A DNA stretch of 64,000 nucleotides from Prevotella sp. (GTDB lineage Bacteria > Bacteroidota > Bacteroidia > Bacteroidales > Bacteroidaceae). The position numbers and the translations under genes are program-made. The stretch is from NCBI GenBank assembly GCA_016286995.1, contig JAEEVA010000008.1, forward strand, positions 1 to 64,000. Reading direction: 5' to 3'. Positions within the stretch are counted from its first letter, which is position 1, and the number at the start of each line of letters is the position of its first letter. Below the pieces are notes generated by a model that ran no database searches, was not told the origin of the DNA, and saw only the letters and a list, made by a program, of their open reading frames with translations. Positions 33,533 to 41,341 of the stretch are shown here, one piece after another.

Positions 33533-35498
33533 CGATATTGGCATAGGTGGCATTCTTTTCGATGAATTGTCGTCGCGGATCCACATCGTCGCCCATAAGC
33601 ATAGAGAATATCTCGTCGGCCTCAGCGGCATTCTCGATAGTCACCTGCTTCAACAGGCGGTTCTTGGGATCCATTGTCGTATCCCACAACTGGTCAGGAT
33701 TCATTTCACCCAAACCTTTGTAGCGCTGGGTGTGGAATCCTGAAGCATTCTCGTCGCCTGCCACATACTTGTCGATGAAAGCTTGACGCTGCTGTTCAGT
33801 ATAACAATATTCACTCACCTTCTTAAAGGTACACTTGTAGAGGGGGGGGGTAGCGATGTAGAGATGTCCGCCCTGAATGACCTGTGGCATAAAACGATAG
33901 AAGAGCGTCATAATCAGCGTGTCGATGTGTGAGCCATCGACGTCGGCATCGGTCATGATGATAATCTTGTCGTAACGCAGCTTGTCGATGTTGGCTTCCT
34001 TAGAGTCTTCGCCGTCTACACCAAAGCGAACGCCGATACTCTGAATGATGTTCATTACCGACTCTGACTCGAATACACGGTGCCACTGAACTTTCTCAAC
34101 GTTCAGAATTTTACCACGCAGAGGCAGGATAGCCTGTGTTTCGCGGTCACGACCTGCCTTTGCCGATCCGCCTGCAGAGTCACCCTCGACGAGGAATATC
34201 TCACATTCTTTTGGATCTTTCTTTGAACAGTCAGCGAGTTTGCCAGGCAGTCCACCACCCGTCATCGGGTTTTTGCGCTGCACACTCTCGCGGGCCTTAC
34301 GAGCGGCAATACGGGCTGTAGCAGCGAGAATGACCTTTTCGCAGATGGTGTGAGCCTCCTTTGGATGCTCCTCCAGATAATTGGTCATCGCCTCGCCTAC
34401 GGCCTTCTGTACGGCTCCGTTCACCTCGCTATTGCCAAGCTTGGTCTTGGTCTGACCCTCGAACTGAGGCTCAGCCACCTTGACGCTGATAATAGCCGTC
34501 AGACCCTCGCGGAAGTCGTCTTGAGCCACTTCAATCTTGGCTTTCTCAATCTGCTTGCGCAGCTGATCGTCCTCATCGGCATACTTCTTCAGCGTACGGG
34601 CCAAAGCGATGCGGAAACCAGTGAGGTGAGTACCACCTTCGATGGTGTTGATATTGTTAACGTAAGAGTGGATATTCTCTGAGTAATCGCTGTTGTACAA
34701 CAGGGCAACCTCGATGGGTACACCATCCTTCTCCGTCTTCAGGCAGATGGGGTCGCCAATAATGGAGGTACGGTGACGGTCCACGTAGCGCACGAACTCC
34801 TTCAATCCCTCCTTAGCGTGGAACACCTCGGGCTGTTTCAGATTGCCCTCCTCATCAGGACGCAGGTCGGTGAGAGTAATGGTGATACCGGCATTCAAGT
34901 AAGCCAACTCGCGCATACGACGGGCAATGATGTCGTACTTATACTCCGTCGTGGTAAAGATGGTGGCATCGGGCCAGAACTGCTGACGGGTACCGGTCTT
35001 GTCGGTATCGCCGACGATCTTGACATCATACAGCGGCTTACCCTTCTCGTATTCCTGCTGGTAGACATGGCCGTTACGATATACCTGCGACAGCATGTGC
35101 GTTGACAAGGCATTTACGCAACTCACACCCACACCGTGCAGACCGCCGGAAACCTTATAGGATCCTTTATCGAACTTACCACCGGCATGCAGCACGGTCA
35201 TCACGACTTCCAGGGCCGACTTGTGCATCTTCTCGTGCTCGTCGACGGGAATACCACGACCGTTATCCTGTACAGTAATGGAGTTATCTTCATTGATGGT
35301 CACCTCGATATGTGTGCAGTAGCCTGCCATTGCCTCGTCGATAGAGTTGTCGACGGTCTCGTTTACAAGGTGGTGGAGACCTTTCTCGCTGATGTCTCCA
35401 ATATACATTGCCGGACGCTTACGTACGGCTTCCAGTCCTTCGAGTACCTGAATGTTACTCGCGGAATAATTGCTGATTTTGTTTTGTTCTTCTGCCAT
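33525..35498 (-). CDS. gyrB: DNA gyrase subunit B
   Basis: A 657-residue type IIA topoisomerase subunit. The GHKL ATPase domain has ETVDNSIDEAMAG, DNGRGIPVD and GGLHGVGVSCVNAL. The transducer and TOPRIM region follow with PLRGKILNVEK, EGDSAGGSAK and MTDADVDGSHI. The C-terminus ends with the gyrase-type QRYKGLGEMNPDQLW. Together with GyrA it introduces negative supercoils. Length and motifs fit GyrB better than ParE. A run of nine G (nine C in the coding strand) at 33842-33850, coding for a Thr-Pro-Pro-Leu stretch, is a possible slippage site. A promoter box lies at 35525-35532, and GH95 follows with an 8-bp overlap. Confidence 0.95.
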   Translation of the reverse strand: MAEEQNKISNYSASNIQVLEGLEAVRKRPAMYIGDISEKGLHHLVNETVDNSIDEAMAGYCTHIEVTINEDNSITVQDNGRGIPVDEHEKMHKSALEVVMTVLHAGGKFDKGSYKVSGGLHGVGVSCVNALSTHMLSQVYRNGHVYQQEYEKGKPLYDVKIVGDTDKTGTRQQFWPDATIFTTTEYKYDIIARRMRELAYLNAGITITLTDLRPDEEGNLKQPEVFHAKEGLKEFVRYVDRHRTSIIGDPICLKTEKDGVPIEVALLYNSDYSENIHSYVNNINTIEGGTHLTGFRIALARTLKKYADEDDQLRKQIEKAKIEVAQDDFREGLTAIISVKVAEPQFEGQTKTKLGNSEVNGAVQKAVGEAMTNYLEEHPKEAHTICEKVILAATARIAARKARESVQRKNPMTGGGLPGKLADCSKKDPKECEIFLVEGDSAGGSAKAGRDRETQAILPLRGKILNVEKVQWHRVFESESVMNIIQSIGVRFGVDGEDSKEANIDKLRYDKIIIMTDADVDGSHIDTLIMTLFYRFMPQVIQGGHLYIATPPLYKCTFKKVSEYCYTEQQRQAFIDKYVAGDENASGFHTQRYKGLGEMNPDQLWDTTMDPKNRLLKQVTIENAAEADEIFSMLMGDDVDPRRQFIEKNATYANIDA

Positions 35499-35524
35499 TA
35501 TATTCTATAGGTCTTAATAGGCTG

Positions 35525-35532
35525 CAAAATTA
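35525..35532 (-). promoter_or_regulatory. gyrB promoter -7 box
   Basis: TAATTTTGCAGCC on the minus strand, about 26 nt before the gyrB ATG. Confidence 0.6.
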
Positions 35533-35574
35533 CAAAAAATCTGCGACTTAAACAAAAGAAAAATGTTTAATTAT

Positions 35575-35613
35575 TATAAAAAAAGACCGCACACTGTCGG
35601 ACAGCGTGCGGCT
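35575..35613 (-). terminator. rho-independent terminator of rpsT
   Basis: On the minus strand: CCGCACGCTG, loop TCCGA, CAGTGTGCGG (one mismatch), then a TCTTTTTTT tract. It separates rpsT from the gyrB promoter. Confidence 0.88.
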
Positions 35614-35633
35614 TTTATGCTTGGACGATTGAT

Positions 35634-35888
35634 TTATCCCAGCTTGCTGATGTGCAGAGCAAGACTTGACTTCAGGTTAGCGGCCTTGTTCTTGTGGATA
35701 ATGTTGGTCTTAGCCAACTTATCCAGCATCTTCTGTACTTTGGGGTACAGGGCGGCTGCCTCTTCCTTGTTGGTCATTGCGCGCAGCTTGCGAACAGCAT
35801 TACGCATAGTCTTGGCATAGTAGTGGTTGTGCTCTGCCCTCTTCTTGTCCTGACGAATTCTCTTCAGGGATGATTTGTGATTTGCCAT
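35634..35888 (-). CDS. rpsT: 30S ribosomal protein S20
   Basis: An 84-residue basic protein beginning [21 protein letters not shown] and containing [30 protein letters not shown] and the C-terminal helix. Standard length for S20, which binds 16S rRNA. It is transcribed with a structured leader and an upstream tRNA-Glu, and ends at a strong terminator. Confidence 0.97.
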   Translation of the reverse strand: MANHKSSLKRIRQDKKRAEHNHYYAKTMRNAVRKLRAMTNKEEAAALYPKVQKMLDKLAKTNIIHKNKAANLKSSLALHISKLG

Positions 35889-35934
35889 TTTAATTTTTGT
35901 TTTTAATTGTTTAACTTAAAGCTTATGGGTCTTA

Positions 35935-36022
35935 CGTCTCTGCGGACTGCCCTGGGCGGGGTTTGCACCCCTCCGCCACCTTTCCCGTTGCCGGTAGCAC
36001 TTGGCTGTGCCGATGACAGATT
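35935..36022 (-). promoter_or_regulatory. structured GC-rich leader between tRNA-Glu and rpsT
   Basis: On the minus strand the 88 nt after tRNA-Glu contain a hairpin GGGGT-GCAA-ACCCC with a GNRA tetraloop (35958-35971), extended by GGC/GCC, preceded by a stem CGGCAC...GTGC..CCG. The local GC content is far above the flanks. There is no ORF and no internal promoter box. It is a candidate autoregulatory leader for S20 or a spacer RNA processed with the tRNA. I do not recognise a named RNA family. Confidence 0.5.
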
Positions 36023-36025
36023 TAA

Positions 36026-36100
36026 TGGTAGTCCCTAGGAGAGTCGAACTCCTCTTTAGAGAATGAAAATCTCTCGTCCTAACCGATAGACGAAGGGACC
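36026..36100 (-). tRNA. tRNA-Glu (UUC)
   Basis: 75 nt including an encoded CCA. The acceptor stem GGTCCCT pairs with AGGGACT (G1-U72). The anticodon stem AGAGA/TCTCT encloses the loop TTTTCAT with anticodon TTC. The T arm carries GTTCGACTC. A promoter box lies at 36182-36189. Confidence 0.96.
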
Positions 36101-36181
36101 AGGCGCTTCGCTAAGCGAAAAATGGGTCATCAGGAGTGAGAAACTACTGTCCATCACAGGCCCATTCTCGAAAAGTGGGTG

Positions 36182-36189
36182 CAAAGGTA
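36182..36189 (-). promoter_or_regulatory. promoter -7 box for tRNA-Glu/rpsT
   Basis: TACCTTTGCACCC on the minus strand, about 80 nt upstream of the tRNA 5' end. A TTAAAAA heptamer array (36196-36229) lies directly upstream. The 36101-36180 stretch has only a small palindrome (CGCTTCGCTAAGCG). Confidence 0.6.
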
Positions 36190-36195
36190 CGAAGA

Positions 36196-36229
36196 AAATT
36201 AAAAATTAAAAATTAAAAATTAAAAAATT
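36196..36229. repeat. heptamer array TTAAAAA
   Basis: Four to five TTAAAAA units starting 6 bp upstream of the tRNA-Glu promoter -7 box. Confidence 0.75.
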
Positions 36230-36315
36230 GCTTCTGCTACCCCAATATTTAACTTTTTTTACAATATCGTGCATCATTTCTTATGGCTCACTTCTCGTTT
36301 TTCATTTAAAATATG

Positions 36316-36323
36316 TACTTTTG
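36316..36323 (+). promoter_or_regulatory. recO promoter -7 box, 5 nt from the start codon
   Basis: TACTTTTGCA followed by the ATG at 36329. With a start site 4-8 nt downstream of the box, the transcript would be leaderless. Confidence 0.6.
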
Positions 36324-36328
36324 CACAG

Positions 36329-37072
36329 ATGTTAACAAAAACAGAGGCCATCGTACTGCATGCCATCAAGTATAGCGACTCCCGTATCATCGTAGAAATG
36401 TTCACGCGTGAGACGGGACGGCTGTCGTTCATGGTGCCCATTGCCAAGACATCGCACGGACGCATGAAGAAGCAGTATTTCCAACCGATGACATTGTTGG
36501 AGGTAACATTTGATTATCGACAGCGTTCACAGCTGCAATATCTGAAGGATGTCCGTCCGCTGACAGCGTGGTCGACAATTCCCTTCACACCCGAGAAATT
36601 GGCGCTAACGCTGTTTGTGTCCGAATTCCTTTATCATGCCCTGCATTCCGAACAGCAGAACGAGGCACTGTTCTCATACGTCTGCAACTCCATGCAGTGG
36701 CTCGACATGGCTCAGGGCAACTATGCCAACTTCCACCTGACATTCCTCATGAGGATGAGCCGCTTTCTGGGCTTCTACCCTAACCTAAGCCCCACCACCC
36801 CAACGAATGACAAGGAGGGGGAAATGTTCTTCGACCTGCGCGAAGGATGTTTCACGACAATGGCTCCCACGCACCACGACTTCCTACAGCCAAACGATGC
36901 CAGTCGCATCCTGGTGCTGATGCGTATGGACTTCCCCACGATGCATCTCTACCAGCTGTCCCGCCACGACCGCAACCGCATTACGGAGGTGCTGCTTGGA
37001 TACTATAGGCTGCACATCCCACAATTTCCTGAATTGAAAAGCCTCAACGTGCTCCAAGAACTGTGGGCCTGA
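36329..37072 (+). CDS. recO: DNA repair protein RecO
   Basis: A 247-residue protein starting MLTKTEAIVLHAIKYSDSRIIVEMFT, the OB-fold start of RecO, followed by a helical domain (LALTLFVSEFLYHAL, then FLMRMSRFLGFYPNL). The usual four-Cys zinc site is absent, as is common in Bacteroidota. RecO loads RecA onto SSB-coated DNA. Upstream in-frame codons overlap the promoter and were not used. Its 3' end overlaps the convergent P-type ATPase gene by 29 bp. Confidence 0.92.
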   Translation: MLTKTEAIVLHAIKYSDSRIIVEMFTRETGRLSFMVPIAKTSHGRMKKQYFQPMTLLEVTFDYRQRSQLQYLKDVRPLTAWSTIPFTPEKLALTLFVSEFLYHALHSEQQNEALFSYVCNSMQWLDMAQGNYANFHLTFLMRMSRFLGFYPNLSPTTPTNDKEGEMFFDLREGCFTTMAPTHHDFLQPNDASRILVLMRMDFPTMHLYQLSRHDRNRITEVLLGYYRLHIPQFPELKSLNVLQELWA

Positions 37073-39095
37073 GGGCTCGCATGGCGTTGAGCACGGCCAG
37101 CACCATCACACCTACATCGGCAAAGACGGCCAGCCACATGGTGGCAATACCAACCGCTGCCAGCAGCAATACGGCGACCTTCACACCGATGGCGAAGCCG
37201 ACGTTCTGACGGGCTATGGCCAGTGTGCGACGGGCTATACGGATGGCCAGTGCTATCTTTGAGGGCTTGTCGTCCATCAGCACCACGTCGGCAGCCTCGA
37301 TGGCAGCATCGCTACCCAGTCCGCCCATTGCTATTCCTACGTCGGCGCGAGCCAGTACAGGGGCGTCGTTGATGCCGTCGCCCACAAAGGCAAGGCGAGC
37401 TTCCTGATTATGAGATGACGACACATCGCTATTTCTTAGTTTTTCCACGTAACCGACCTTATCGGCAGGCATCAGCTCGGCATGATACTCCGTCAGCTGC
37501 AGGGTCTGTGCCACGTGGGCCGCCACTTCCTCGCGGTCGCCAGTCAGCATCACTGTCCGTTTCACACCCAGTTCCTTCAGCTGGCGCACGGCTTCGGCAC
37601 TGTCATCCTTAATCTTGTCATTGATAACGACATGACCGGCATAGCTGCCATCAATAGCCACATGGATGACGGTGCTCACCTTTTGTCCACACCGTGGACA
37701 GTCACACCATTTTGCACCGACGGCATCCATCAGTTTGGTGTTGCCGACAGCCACTAGTCTGTCGCCAACGCGTGCCTTGATGCCCTTGCCTGCTATCTCC
37801 TCGACGTCAGTGACCTGACAACCATCGGTGGCTTCGTCAGGGAAGGCGTCGCGCAGGGCAGCGCCGATGGGGTGTGTCGTAAAGTGCTCCACGTGAGCAG
37901 CCAGATGCAACAATTCCCGCTCCGTAACTTCTTCACCTTCTCCAACCTCATCTCCATGTACCGCTTCAACGGCAAACTGCCCGTAGGTCAGCGTGCCAGT
38001 CTTGTCGAACACGACGGTGTCGACCTTGGCCAGCACGTCCATAAAGCTGGAGCCCTTGATGAGAATACCATTACGCGACGCACCGCCAATGCCCCCGAAG
38101 AATGTCAGCGGCACACTGATGACCAAGGCGCAGGGACACGAGACCACCAGGAACATCAAGGCGCGATAGATCCATGTGGCCAACGAACCACCCAGCAGGA
38201 TGAGCACGAACGCTATCAGCAATGCACCAAATACCACGATGGGTGTGTAGACGCGGGCAAAACGCGTGATGAAGGCTTCGCTCTTCGACTTGTTATCAGC
38301 GGCATTCTCCACCAAATTGATAATCTTCGAAACGGTACTCTCGCCAAACGACTTGGTGGTACGCACACGTAGCACGCCGCTCATATTGACACAACCTGAA
38401 ACGACTTCGTCGCCCGAAGCCACTTCGCGCGGCACGCTCTCGCCCGTCAACGCCACCGTATTCAGCGCCGACGCTCCTTCGACGATGACGCCATCCAACG
38501 GCACGCGCTCACCAGGCCGTATCACAATGATAGAACCCACCGCCACCTCTTCAGGTGCCACTTCATCATTTCTCGTCTCTCCTTTCTCATTCCTCACCTC
38601 AACGTGTGCCACATCGGGCCGGATATCCATCAGGTGTGCTATGCTGCGGCGACTCTGTCCCTCGGCATACCCCTCAAACAGTTCACCCACCTGGAAGAAC
38701 AGCATGACGAAGACCGCCTCTGGGAATTCCGTCTCAGCACCCGGCAGAAAACCGATGCACAGCGCGCCGATGGTAGCGACGGCCATCAGGAAGTGTTCGT
38801 TGAAGGCATCGCCACGTGCCAGTCCTTCAGCCGCCTCTTTCAGCGTGTCGTGTCCTATTATAATATAAGGTATAAGGTAAACCAGCAGCAGTTGCCAAGT
38901 CTCCAGGTTGCAGGTCTTCTCTACCAGCACCGCTCCGCCCAGCAGCACAGCGGTGACAATAATCAGCAGCAGCTGTCCCTTCAAGCTGTGCTCGTGGTGT
39001 TCATGTTGATGCTCATGGTGTTCATGTTGGTGTCCACCATGCTCATGTTGATGCTCACAGTGTCCGCAATGTTCGTGTTCGTGATAATGTCCCAT
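37044..39095 (-). CDS. Zn/Cd/Pb-type P1B ATPase with His-rich N-terminus
   Basis: A 683-residue heavy-metal exporting ATPase starting MGHYHEHEHCGH. The first 36 residues are almost all His, Glu, Gln and Gly with repeats of HEHHEHQ, a metal-binding tail in place of a ferredoxin-like HMA domain. The body has LTGES (actuator), the metal-site motif SCPC in the membrane (residues 319-322), DKTGTLT (364-370), and GDGINDAPVLARADVGIAMG. This is the ZntA type (Zn, Cd, Pb). Residues about 166-177 (VRNEKGETRNDE) come from an in-frame heptamer array. It has its own promoter (39123-39130) and overlaps recO tail to tail by 29 bp. Confidence 0.93.
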   Translation of the reverse strand: MGHYHEHEHCGHCEHQHEHGGHQHEHHEHQHEHHEHSLKGQLLLIIVTAVLLGGAVLVEKTCNLETWQLLLVYLIPYIIIGHDTLKEAAEGLARGDAFNEHFLMAVATIGALCIGFLPGAETEFPEAVFVMLFFQVGELFEGYAEGQSRRSIAHLMDIRPDVAHVEVRNEKGETRNDEVAPEEVAVGSIIVIRPGERVPLDGVIVEGASALNTVALTGESVPREVASGDEVVSGCVNMSGVLRVRTTKSFGESTVSKIINLVENAADNKSKSEAFITRFARVYTPIVVFGALLIAFVLILLGGSLATWIYRALMFLVVSCPCALVISVPLTFFGGIGGASRNGILIKGSSFMDVLAKVDTVVFDKTGTLTYGQFAVEAVHGDEVGEGEEVTERELLHLAAHVEHFTTHPIGAALRDAFPDEATDGCQVTDVEEIAGKGIKARVGDRLVAVGNTKLMDAVGAKWCDCPRCGQKVSTVIHVAIDGSYAGHVVINDKIKDDSAEAVRQLKELGVKRTVMLTGDREEVAAHVAQTLQLTEYHAELMPADKVGYVEKLRNSDVSSSHNQEARLAFVGDGINDAPVLARADVGIAMGGLGSDAAIEAADVVLMDDKPSKIALAIRIARRTLAIARQNVGFAIGVKVAVLLLAAVGIATMWLAVFADVGVMVLAVLNAMRALRPTVLGAR
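38567..38600 (-). repeat. in-frame heptamer array in the P-type ATPase gene
   Basis: Degenerate 7-bp units (CATTTCT, CGTCTCT, CCTTTCT, CATTCCT, CACCTCA) coding for a charged loop before the actuator region. Confidence 0.65.
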
Positions 39096-39122
39096 AACTT
39101 TGTTTATTTCTAATTTCGTCTG

Positions 39123-39130
39123 CAAAGTTA
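39123..39130 (-). promoter_or_regulatory. P-type ATPase promoter -7 box
   Basis: TAACTTTGCAG on the minus strand, about 27 nt before the ATG at 39095. Confidence 0.55.
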
Positions 39131-39420
39131 CGGACTATTCCTTGCAACTTGGTTGCAAAGACACCCCTGCATGTCTAATACTTCCTACAGGCAATCCGCT
39201 TGTGTAAGACTTTCATGCCAGTAAAGTCCCACTTTACTCCGAGGAAAGTCAGAGGCAGGGAAAATGCGACGATGCGACGATGCGACCATTGATTTCATAG
39301 AGTAATAATAAAAATAATAATGTAGCAATAATTAATACATATACTTTTTTAATATCTCTATAGAAATTGATGGTCGCATGGTCGCATCGTCGCATAACAT
39401 TTCTTCCATACCTTTAAATG
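39131..39420. other. gene-free left flank of the restriction-modification cassette
   Basis: This stretch has no convincing ORF. It holds a small hairpin AGTAAAGT-CCC-ACTTTACT (39220-39238) and the long inverted repeat described separately at 39264-39395. Confidence 0.5.
39264..39395. repeat. 32-bp inverted repeat with ATGCGACG arms
   Basis: The left arm (39264-39295) consists of GATGCGAC-type 9-bp units ending in ACCATTGATTT. The right arm (39364-39395) is its complement with about three mismatches. The 68-bp loop is very AT-rich and itself has short matching ends (CATAGAG, CTCTATAG). Confidence 0.75.
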
Positions 39421-39472
39421 TGTCAGGATCTGGTACCTGACATCTTCTTGAATATTCTAATTTGGAATATTC
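39421..39472. promoter_or_regulatory. candidate operator sites of the restriction-modification controller
   Basis: TGTCAGG and CCTGACA form an inverted repeat at 39421-39442. Two identical GAATATTC palindromes lie at 39450-39457 and 39465-39472, 15 bp apart, just upstream of the controller's -7 box. Paired palindromes upstream of the promoter are how controller proteins of type II systems usually bind. Confidence 0.5.
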
Positions 39473-39484
39473 TCTTTTAGTATA

Positions 39485-39492
39485 TAACTTTG
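39485..39492 (+). promoter_or_regulatory. promoter -7 box of the controller gene
   Basis: TAACTTTGCA ends 8 nt before the ATG at 39501. Confidence 0.6.
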
Positions 39493-39500
39493 CAATTAAT

Positions 39501-39746
39501 ATGGATAAGAGCATACATACAAAACAGTACCGAATGTTGATAAGCCTTATTCGGGAAGAACGTGAATCGCGTCAGATTACACAAGAGCAATTGGCTTCCA
39601 AGTTGTCTGTCAAGCAGACAGTTATCAGTAAAATTGAGACCTGTGAGAGAAGGCTTGATTTTATTGAATTACGCCAGATTTGTATTGCGTTAGGAATTAC
39701 ACCATCAGATTTTATCAACAAATTTGAAAATAAAGTATCAAAATGA
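39501..39746 (+). CDS. restriction-modification controller, XRE-type HTH protein
   Basis: An 81-residue protein consisting of little more than a helix-turn-helix: ITQEQLASKLSVKQTVISKIETCERRLDFIEL (about residues 27-58), then LGITPSDFI. The small size and position are those of type II controller (C) proteins, which time expression of the endonuclease. Its TGA overlaps the endonuclease ATG by 4 bp (ATGA), so the two are coupled. An upstream in-frame ATG at 39462 would include the promoter and was not used. Paired palindromes upstream are candidate self-binding sites. Confidence 0.85.
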   Translation: MDKSIHTKQYRMLISLIREERESRQITQEQLASKLSVKQTVISKIETCERRLDFIELRQICIALGITPSDFINKFENKVSK

Positions 39747-40330
39747 AATCACCGTATCAAGGAAAGGCCGAAGACAAGTGGCTGAATATAACAAGGAAAT
39801 TAGTAAACAAGCATCCTCTTAAAGATGAAATTGTTGAAACCGTTTTACAATCATGGGAAGACATCTTCAATTCGAAGATGGGCTCGTTCTTTATTGGTAA
39901 AGAAATATTTCCTGAACCACAAATTATGAGTTTCTTCCTTCATGAGTTAGTTGCTCACAATCTTTCCCTTAAACATCCTGGAGTATATAAAGTGGGAGAG
40001 CCCAAGAAAGAGAAGGATATTCACAACATGGTAGACCCTTCTTTAGGAATTGAAATTAAGGCATCTTCACATAAAGACAAGATATTTGCCAACAGAAGCT
40101 ATGCCCAGCCTTCATCTGGATCAGAGACCAAGGACAAGAACGGCTATTACATTGCCATCAACTTTGAAAAGTTCTCAGAAAAAGTAAAACGTCCCAAGAT
40201 AACACTTATCAGGTTCGGGTATCTGGAGCACAAAGACTGGATTCCACAGAAAGCCAGTACAGGACAGCAGGCTCATCTTTCATCACAAGCCTACGAATTA
40301 AAACTTATCACACTTTTTCAGGCAGAATGA
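39743..40330 (+). CDS. type II restriction endonuclease, ScaI-like
   Basis: A 195-residue protein that I recognise as similar to the ScaI endonuclease family: MKSPYQGKAEDKWLN start, VLQSWEDIFNSKMGSFFIGKEIFP, FFLHELVAHNL, and FANRSYAQPSSG. A PD-(D/E)xK-like site is seen around residues 95-107 (Asp in VDPSLG, then GIEIKASS). If the family is right, the target would be AGTACT, cut in the middle; this was recalled, not tested. It is coupled to the controller gene and converges on the methyltransferase gene. Codon use and base composition are more AT-rich than in the flanks, as expected for a transferred cassette. Confidence 0.78.
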   Translation: MKSPYQGKAEDKWLNITRKLVNKHPLKDEIVETVLQSWEDIFNSKMGSFFIGKEIFPEPQIMSFFLHELVAHNLSLKHPGVYKVGEPKKEKDIHNMVDPSLGIEIKASSHKDKIFANRSYAQPSSGSETKDKNGYYIAINFEKFSEKVKRPKITLIRFGYLEHKDWIPQKASTGQQAHLSSQAYELKLITLFQAE

Positions 40331-40371
40331 AATAAGAATTCCCAGCAATTCTCCAAATATAGAGTTCTTTC

Positions 40372-41277
40372 TTAATCTCTAAAATCAAGCATGGACTCCT
40401 TCTCTTGAATTTTATGAAATATTCGCTTTTTGGCAATCTCACAATAGGATTTGTCAATCTCAAAACCTATAAAACGTCTGTTTAATTCTACTGCCACAGC
40501 CCCTACAGTACCGCTGCCCAGAAAGGGTTCCAAGATAATATCCTCATCATTCGTAAAGCCAAGCATCAATCGTTTTATCAAGTCTTCAGGGAACTGTGCA
40601 GGATGGGGAGTCCGTTCGTCAGAAGACCTGTCTTTGCCAGAAGTTACTTTGGCTATCTCCCAGACATCAGAGGGATTCTTCCCAATAGTATTACACCTTA
40701 GTCTGCCATTCTTCTTTTGGTTAGGGTATTTAACATTTGGGTCTCTAATAGCATCAAGATTAAAAATGAAATGATCCTTGTCTTTCACATACCACAATAT
40801 TTTTTCATTACGCGGGGAAAGATATCTCTTTGCGGAAACACCAGCCTCATAATGCCAAATTATTTCCTGATTAAGAAAAAAGCGAGTTTTGTCCCACAAT
40901 AAATAGGATATAGGAACAGCCCTGCCCTTATCGGGAATAGATAAATAACCGATATTCAACAAGTAGCTTCCATCAGGCTTAGTCAGCCGATAGATGTGGG
41001 AAGAAATATTTTCAAGCCAATTAATATACTTGTCAAGAGGCATAATTTGCTCATACGTTTTCCCTATGTTATATGGAGGACTGGTTATCGTAGAGGAAAA
41101 AGGACAGCCAGTCATCATTGACAAAGCTTTTTCACAATCCATATTATATATCACACCATACTTACATTCATAATATGGAGTTCCCAGTGTTTTCTTTATT
41201 TCTTTAAGCATATTACCAAAAGTGCTGACTTTGCCGAGATAATCCTGCCGTTCAACTTGTCTTATTGCTAATTCCAT
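40372..41277 (-). CDS. site-specific DNA methyltransferase, beta class (probably N4-cytosine)
   Basis: A 301-residue methyltransferase. The catalytic motif IV TSPPYNIGK comes first (about residues 65-73) and the SAM-binding motif I LEPFLGSGTVGAVAVE comes late (about 255-270), the beta-class order. TSPPY is typical of N4-cytosine enzymes. It is convergent with the endonuclease, 41 bp apart, and has its own promoter (41301-41308), so protection can be made independently of the controller. It would methylate the same site as the paired endonuclease. Confidence 0.88.
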   Translation of the reverse strand: MELAIRQVERQDYLGKVSTFGNMLKEIKKTLGTPYYECKYGVIYNMDCEKALSMMTGCPFSSTITSPPYNIGKTYEQIMPLDKYINWLENISSHIYRLTKPDGSYLLNIGYLSIPDKGRAVPISYLLWDKTRFFLNQEIIWHYEAGVSAKRYLSPRNEKILWYVKDKDHFIFNLDAIRDPNVKYPNQKKNGRLRCNTIGKNPSDVWEIAKVTSGKDRSSDERTPHPAQFPEDLIKRLMLGFTNDEDIILEPFLGSGTVGAVAVELNRRFIGFEIDKSYCEIAKKRIFHKIQEKESMLDFRD

Positions 41278-41300
41278 GATTTATCTTTTTAAAAACTTCG

Positions 41301-41308
41301 CAAAGATA
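41301..41308 (-). promoter_or_regulatory. methyltransferase promoter -7 box
   Basis: TATCTTTGCGAAG on the minus strand, 23 nt before the methyltransferase ATG. Confidence 0.55.
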
Positions 41309-41310
41309 CG

Positions 41311-41341
41311 AAAAAATCCGCAACTCCCAAAGGAATTGCGG
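41311..41341 (-). terminator. hairpin with T tract upstream of the methyltransferase promoter
   Basis: On the minus strand: CCGCAATTCC, loop TTTG, GGAGTTGCGG, then ATTTTTT. It would block read-through from the tRNA-Gln side into the methyltransferase gene. Confidence 0.65.

Noticed and set aside
36101..36180. A second tRNA upstream of tRNA-Glu
   Set aside because: The stretch has a small palindrome but no cloverleaf, T arm or anticodon stem.
39264..39395. Terminal inverted repeats of an insertion sequence
   Set aside because: Only 68 bp lie between the arms, with no transposase and no target duplication visible.
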